NCBI GenBank assembly: GCA_900318795.1
Contig: ONLU01000004.1
Span: 1 to 64,000 of the forward strand
DNA: 64,000 bases
Origin: an uncultured Prevotellaceae bacterium
GTDB taxonomy: Bacteria > Bacteroidota > Bacteroidia > Bacteroidales > Bacteroidaceae
Direction of reading: 5' to 3'
The notes below the pieces were generated by a model, which was not told where the DNA came from, did not search any database, and saw only the letters and a program-made list of their open reading frames with translations. Every line of letters begins with the position of its first letter. Position 1 is the first letter of the stretch. Shown here in pieces: positions 61,265-64,000 of the stretch. The position numbers and the translations under genes are program-made.

Positions 61265-62104
61265 AGTGATATTCTCTACCTCTACCGGCTCATGCAAGAA
61301 CAGCTGAGCCGACTCCTTGAACTTTTCCGGGTTTTCCGTGGTCAGGTAATGCACCTGTCCGTTCTTTGTGCAGTGCTGCTCTATCTCCGGGTGGCGTTCA
61401 AAGTAGCTTTTCAGGCTGTCTGCCACGTATTCTCCCTGCGAGACGATGCGGACACCGCGAGGAATGTATTTATGAATCTTAGGCAGTAGGATGGGGTAGT
61501 GGGTGCAGCCTAAGATGATGGTGTCAATTTCAGGGTCCATCCGCATCAGCTGGTCTACACGCTTCTTTACAAAGTAGTCAGCGCCAGGGGAGTCAGCCTC
61601 GTTATATTCTACCAGCGGAACCCAGAAAGGGCAGGCCACACCGGACACCTGTATGTCTGGAAAAAGCTTATGAATTTCCAGATTGTACGACTCGCTCTTG
61701 ATGGTTCCTTCGGTTGCGAAGATTCCTATGTGACGGCTGTGCGTCAGCGAGCCTATCACTTCTGCCGTAGGACGTATCACGCCCAAAACGCGCCGATTGG
61801 GATCCAATTGTGGCAGGTCGTTCTGCTGGATGGAGCGCAGGGCTTTGGCAGAAGCTGTGTTACAACCTAAAACCACCAAGTGGCAACCCAATTCAAATAA
61901 TCGGATGACCGCCTGGCGGGTAAATTCGTACACTACCTCAAATGAACGTGTTCCATAAGGCGTACGTGCATTATCGCCAAGGTATAGATAATCGTACTGT
62001 GGCAACAGGTGCCGTATACCGTGCAGAATGGTCAGTCCGCCATATCCGCTGTCGAAGATGCCTATGGGACCAGGAGCGCTGGGTAGCATACTTTTATCTG
62101 TCAT
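61256..62104 (-). CDS. murI: Glutamate racemase
   Basis: The 282-aa enzyme has GIFDSGYGGLTIL (catalytic Asp-Ser), GCNTASAKALRSI (first Cys) and IDTIILGCTHYPIL (second Cys). It supplies D-glutamate for peptidoglycan. It overlaps the OmpH gene by 1 bp, so the pair is one transcript. Confidence 0.96.
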   Translation of the reverse strand: MTDKSMLPSAPGPIGIFDSGYGGLTILHGIRHLLPQYDYLYLGDNARTPYGTRSFEVVYEFTRQAVIRLFELGCHLVVLGCNTASAKALRSIQQNDLPQLDPNRRVLGVIRPTAEVIGSLTHSRHIGIFATEGTIKSESYNLEIHKLFPDIQVSGVACPFWVPLVEYNEADSPGADYFVKKRVDQLMRMDPEIDTIILGCTHYPILLPKIHKYIPRGVRIVSQGEYVADSLKSYFERHPEIEQHCTKNGQVHYLTTENPEKFKESAQLFLHEPVEVENITLG

Positions 62105-62619
62105 TATTTCAGTAAGGCCTTGACAGCCTCAGTGATGTCTACACCCATGGCAGGGTTCAACCAGGGGGCATTGTTGTTATCCGTATTCAGGATAAAGGCA
62201 AAGCCACGCTCCTCGCCAATCTTTCTCAGTATTTCGTCCAGTTTCTGCTTCAAAGGCGCTATGGCGTCATACTGAGCGCGGCTAAGCAGTTTCTCGCTCT
62301 CCTTCTTGAAGGCAATGTTCTTGTCAAGTATCTCCTGAAGTTCGCTTTGGCGCTTCTGGAGAATGGTCCTTGGGTATGATGCCTGACCGTCGAGGAATTC
62401 TTCGTACTTCTTGTTAAAGTCGTCCTCTACGCGTTTTTGCTCATCCTCGTACTGAGATCTCAGTAGAGCCATGTCGGCCTGCATCTGTCCATATTCCGGC
62501 ATGGTCTCCAGTGCTGCCTCGTAACTCAGATAGCCGTATTTGAAAGTAGCCTCGTTGGTCTGGGCAGAAACTGCCAGACCAACCAAGGCCATAATGATAA
62601 TCAGTGTTGCTTTCTTCAT
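62104..62619 (-). CDS. OmpH/Skp-family periplasmic chaperone
   Basis: The 171-aa protein has a signal peptide (MKKATLIIIMALVGLAVSAQ), a long coiled-coil middle rich in Lys, Glu and Gln (about 45-130), and a C-terminal strand-like end. Skp-like proteins carry outer-membrane proteins through the periplasm. It lies between murI and the TonB-dependent receptor gene. Confidence 0.92.
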   Translation of the reverse strand: MKKATLIIIMALVGLAVSAQTNEATFKYGYLSYEAALETMPEYGQMQADMALLRSQYEDEQKRVEDDFNKKYEEFLDGQASYPRTILQKRQSELQEILDKNIAFKKESEKLLSRAQYDAIAPLKQKLDEILRKIGEERGFAFILNTDNNNAPWLNPAMGVDITEAVKALLK

Positions 62620-62634
62620 AATCTCAAATAACTG

Positions 62635-64000
62635 TTAGTTGAAGTAGTACTTCACACCGAGCTGCAGTCGCCAGCACTGGCCGTAGCTATGGTTGTAGTC
62701 CCATGCCGTTTTCAGGTCGGTATTCATGCGGAAGATAGGCTGTGCACCTTCTTTCACCTCCTTGGCATTGGTGACGCTCAGAATCTTGAACATGTTGTTG
62801 CTCTGGCCAGGAATAATCTTGGCAACGCCCCACGATGATTTGAGCAGGTTACCGATATTCTCGATGTTGGCAATCAGCTGCAATTTGTGGCTGGTATTGC
62901 CAATCTTCAGGTCGAAGTCGTGAGCCCACTTGAAATCGAAGGTGTGTACCCAGGGAGCACGTGCACCATAAAGGTCAGCATACTCGCCCTTGTGGTTCTT
63001 CAGATAGTCATCCTGCTCGACAAAGTTCCAGAAAGCAATGCGGTCGTCATCGCTGACGAATTTGATTTCAGAGTCGTCGCGTGGAATGTACATCAGGTCA
63101 TAGGACAGTCCGTCGCCGTTGATGTCGTTGCTGTAGGTATAGCTGTAGCCCGAGGGAGAATAGCCGCTATAGAACAGCGAGAAGTGGTCTTTGCCGTATT
63201 TGTAGCTGATGTTGGCAATCACGCGGTCTGGAGTAACAAACCCTGAGTTACGTACTTCAACGGCATTAGGTCCGTTGACGGTGTGCATGTATTGCCATGC
63301 AGACTGCGCATTGGAGCCAGGGAGTGCGGTAACTTCCCTGTTGACTGTGTGCGTATATGCAGCAGAGACGAAGAGGTTCTTGATGGGCTCTGCCTGCAAC
63401 TGCAGGCTGGCAGTCCATCCGTGACCCTTGTGGTTGTTGGTCAGCACGTAGGTACCCTTGCTGGTGTACTGGTATTCGCTGGCTGCGGGGTAGATGAGAC
63501 GGTTGTCAGCACCAGTGATATGTCTCCATGTGTCATCGGGCGACTTCATGTTGTAGTTGTCAAGGTGAACGGCATTGATGTTCTTGGTGTAGGTAAACTC
63601 ACCCGTCAGTGTCAGGGGGAAAGATACGGGCACCTGATAGTCGATGCCAATGGAAGTCTTCCATACCTGTGGCATCTTGAAGTCGGGATCAACGCCGGCA
63701 TAGTAGGCCATTCCTTGAGCGTAGTTCTTCAGGATGGTCTCCATGTCACGTACGTTGGTCTTCATGCCGCCAGTGAACTGTGAGAGTGCTGTGGCATCCT
63801 TGGTGACATAGGTCGTCTGCATCATGCCTGATTGTCCGGGCATGTTGGTGAAGAATACGAGGGGCATACGACCAGCAAAGAGTCCCGTACCTCCACGGAC
63901 CTTCAGCGACTTGTCGCCTAAGGCATCCCAGACGAATCCTACACGGGGTGAAATCTGCCAATTGCTCTTCGGCCATAGGCCTGTATCAACGTGGCGACCA
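62635..64000 (-). CDS. TonB-dependent receptor, C-terminal part (5' end outside window)
   Basis: The open frame continues to the right edge (454 visible residues). It is a beta-barrel with strands such as SPRVGFVWDALGDKSLKVRG, YGKDHFSLFYSGYSPSGYSY and the closing LQLGVKYYFN with aromatic last residue, typical of TonB-dependent outer-membrane proteins of the Oar/carboxypeptidase-regulatory type. An ATG at 63867 is internal and not the start. The substrate is unknown. Confidence 0.9.
   Translation of the reverse strand, partial: GRHVDTGLWPKSNWQISPRVGFVWDALGDKSLKVRGGTGLFAGRMPLVFFTNMPGQSGMMQTTYVTKDATALSQFTGGMKTNVRDMETILKNYAQGMAYYAGVDPDFKMPQVWKTSIGIDYQVPVSFPLTLTGEFTYTKNINAVHLDNYNMKSPDDTWRHITGADNRLIYPAASEYQYTSKGTYVLTNNHKGHGWTASLQLQAEPIKNLFVSAAYTHTVNREVTALPGSNAQSAWQYMHTVNGPNAVEVRNSGFVTPDRVIANISYKYGKDHFSLFYSGYSPSGYSYTYSNDINGDGLSYDLMYIPRDDSEIKFVSDDDRIAFWNFVEQDDYLKNHKGEYADLYGARAPWVHTFDFKWAHDFDLKIGNTSHKLQLIANIENIGNLLKSSWGVAKIIPGQSNNMFKILSVTNAKEVKEGAQPIFRMNTDLKTAWDYNHSYGQCWRLQLGVKYYFN

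Noticed and set aside
1..64000. tRNA, rRNA, CRISPR array, prophage or insertion sequence
   Set aside because: I looked in all intergenic gaps and found no such signals; the repeats present are short-period or palindromic and not spaced like CRISPR.

Overview
The window comes from a Bacteroidota chromosome, most likely Prevotellaceae (Prevotella/Segatella-like). The signs are: promoters of the TAnnTTTG type (mostly TACCTTTG or TAACTTTG, some with an upstream TTTG about 19 bases away); few clear Shine-Dalgarno sites; a NigD-like lipoprotein; type IX secretion genes porU and porV with a Prevotella-style sorting tail on a nearby hydrolase; a type-2-like IspG; and a TonB-dependent receptor. I found no tRNA, rRNA, CRISPR array, integrase or transposase. 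The placement rests on gene content alone.

Layout. 1-2.5 kb: the tail of an unknown basic protein, then radC, a GT2 glycosyltransferase and efp on the minus strand. 2.7-9.2 kb: rpmH, then a plus-strand run of PASTA protein, RluD-type pseudouridine synthase, ddl, acyltransferase, NigD-like lipoprotein and GH43. 9.3-16.9 kb: a tight minus-strand run of DUF3737, PatB-like C-S lyase, OPT transporter, GH28 and M3 peptidase. 17-39 kb: miaB and an MsbA-like ABC exporter lead into a large surface-glycan region. It holds two LTA-synthase-like alkaline-phosphatase-fold enzymes, an LpxL-type acyltransferase, glycosyltransferases of the GT32-like, GT25, GT90, GT4, GT11, GT87 and GT2 types, GtrA, a GT87/formylglycine-generating-enzyme fusion, a NodB deacetylase, a PAP2 enzyme and an epimerase. 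HIT and greA are embedded in it. 39-45.6 kb: GNAT-like protein, ispG, purE, PAP2-like membrane protein, rpoN and a secreted protein. 45.6-51.4 kb: FAH-family enzyme, porU, porV, ispF. 51.4-51.9 kb: a gene-free stretch with a probable stand-alone structured RNA on the minus strand. 51.9-55.6 kb: a four-gene overlapping glycan operon (GT4, acyltransferase, SGNH hydrolase with T9SS tail, GT2). 55.7-64 kb: S41 protease, Sir2, two FKBP isomerases, rbfA, LolC/E-like permease, murI, Skp/OmpH and a partial TonB-dependent receptor.

The most unusual signals are not ordinary genes. (1) A dispersed palindromic element has a conserved GCAACGCCACACTC head plus a hairpin. It lies in frame inside radC, the GH43 gene and the PatB-like gene (two copies), and as a triple tandem in the likely greA leader. 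Stem bases covary between copies. (2) Short-period repeats occur: 7-mers fill three intergenic gaps and lie inside three coding regions, a 9-mer run lies inside ispG, and a large 11-mer array with an inverted partner lies between convergent genes. (3) A GT87-type glycosyltransferase is fused in frame to a formylglycine-generating-enzyme domain that keeps a C-x4-C pair. (4) A candidate ncRNA of about 315 nt has its own promoter, four internal hairpins and a strong terminator. (5) Divergent promoters form long inverted repeats; one pair would give almost leaderless mRNAs on both sides.
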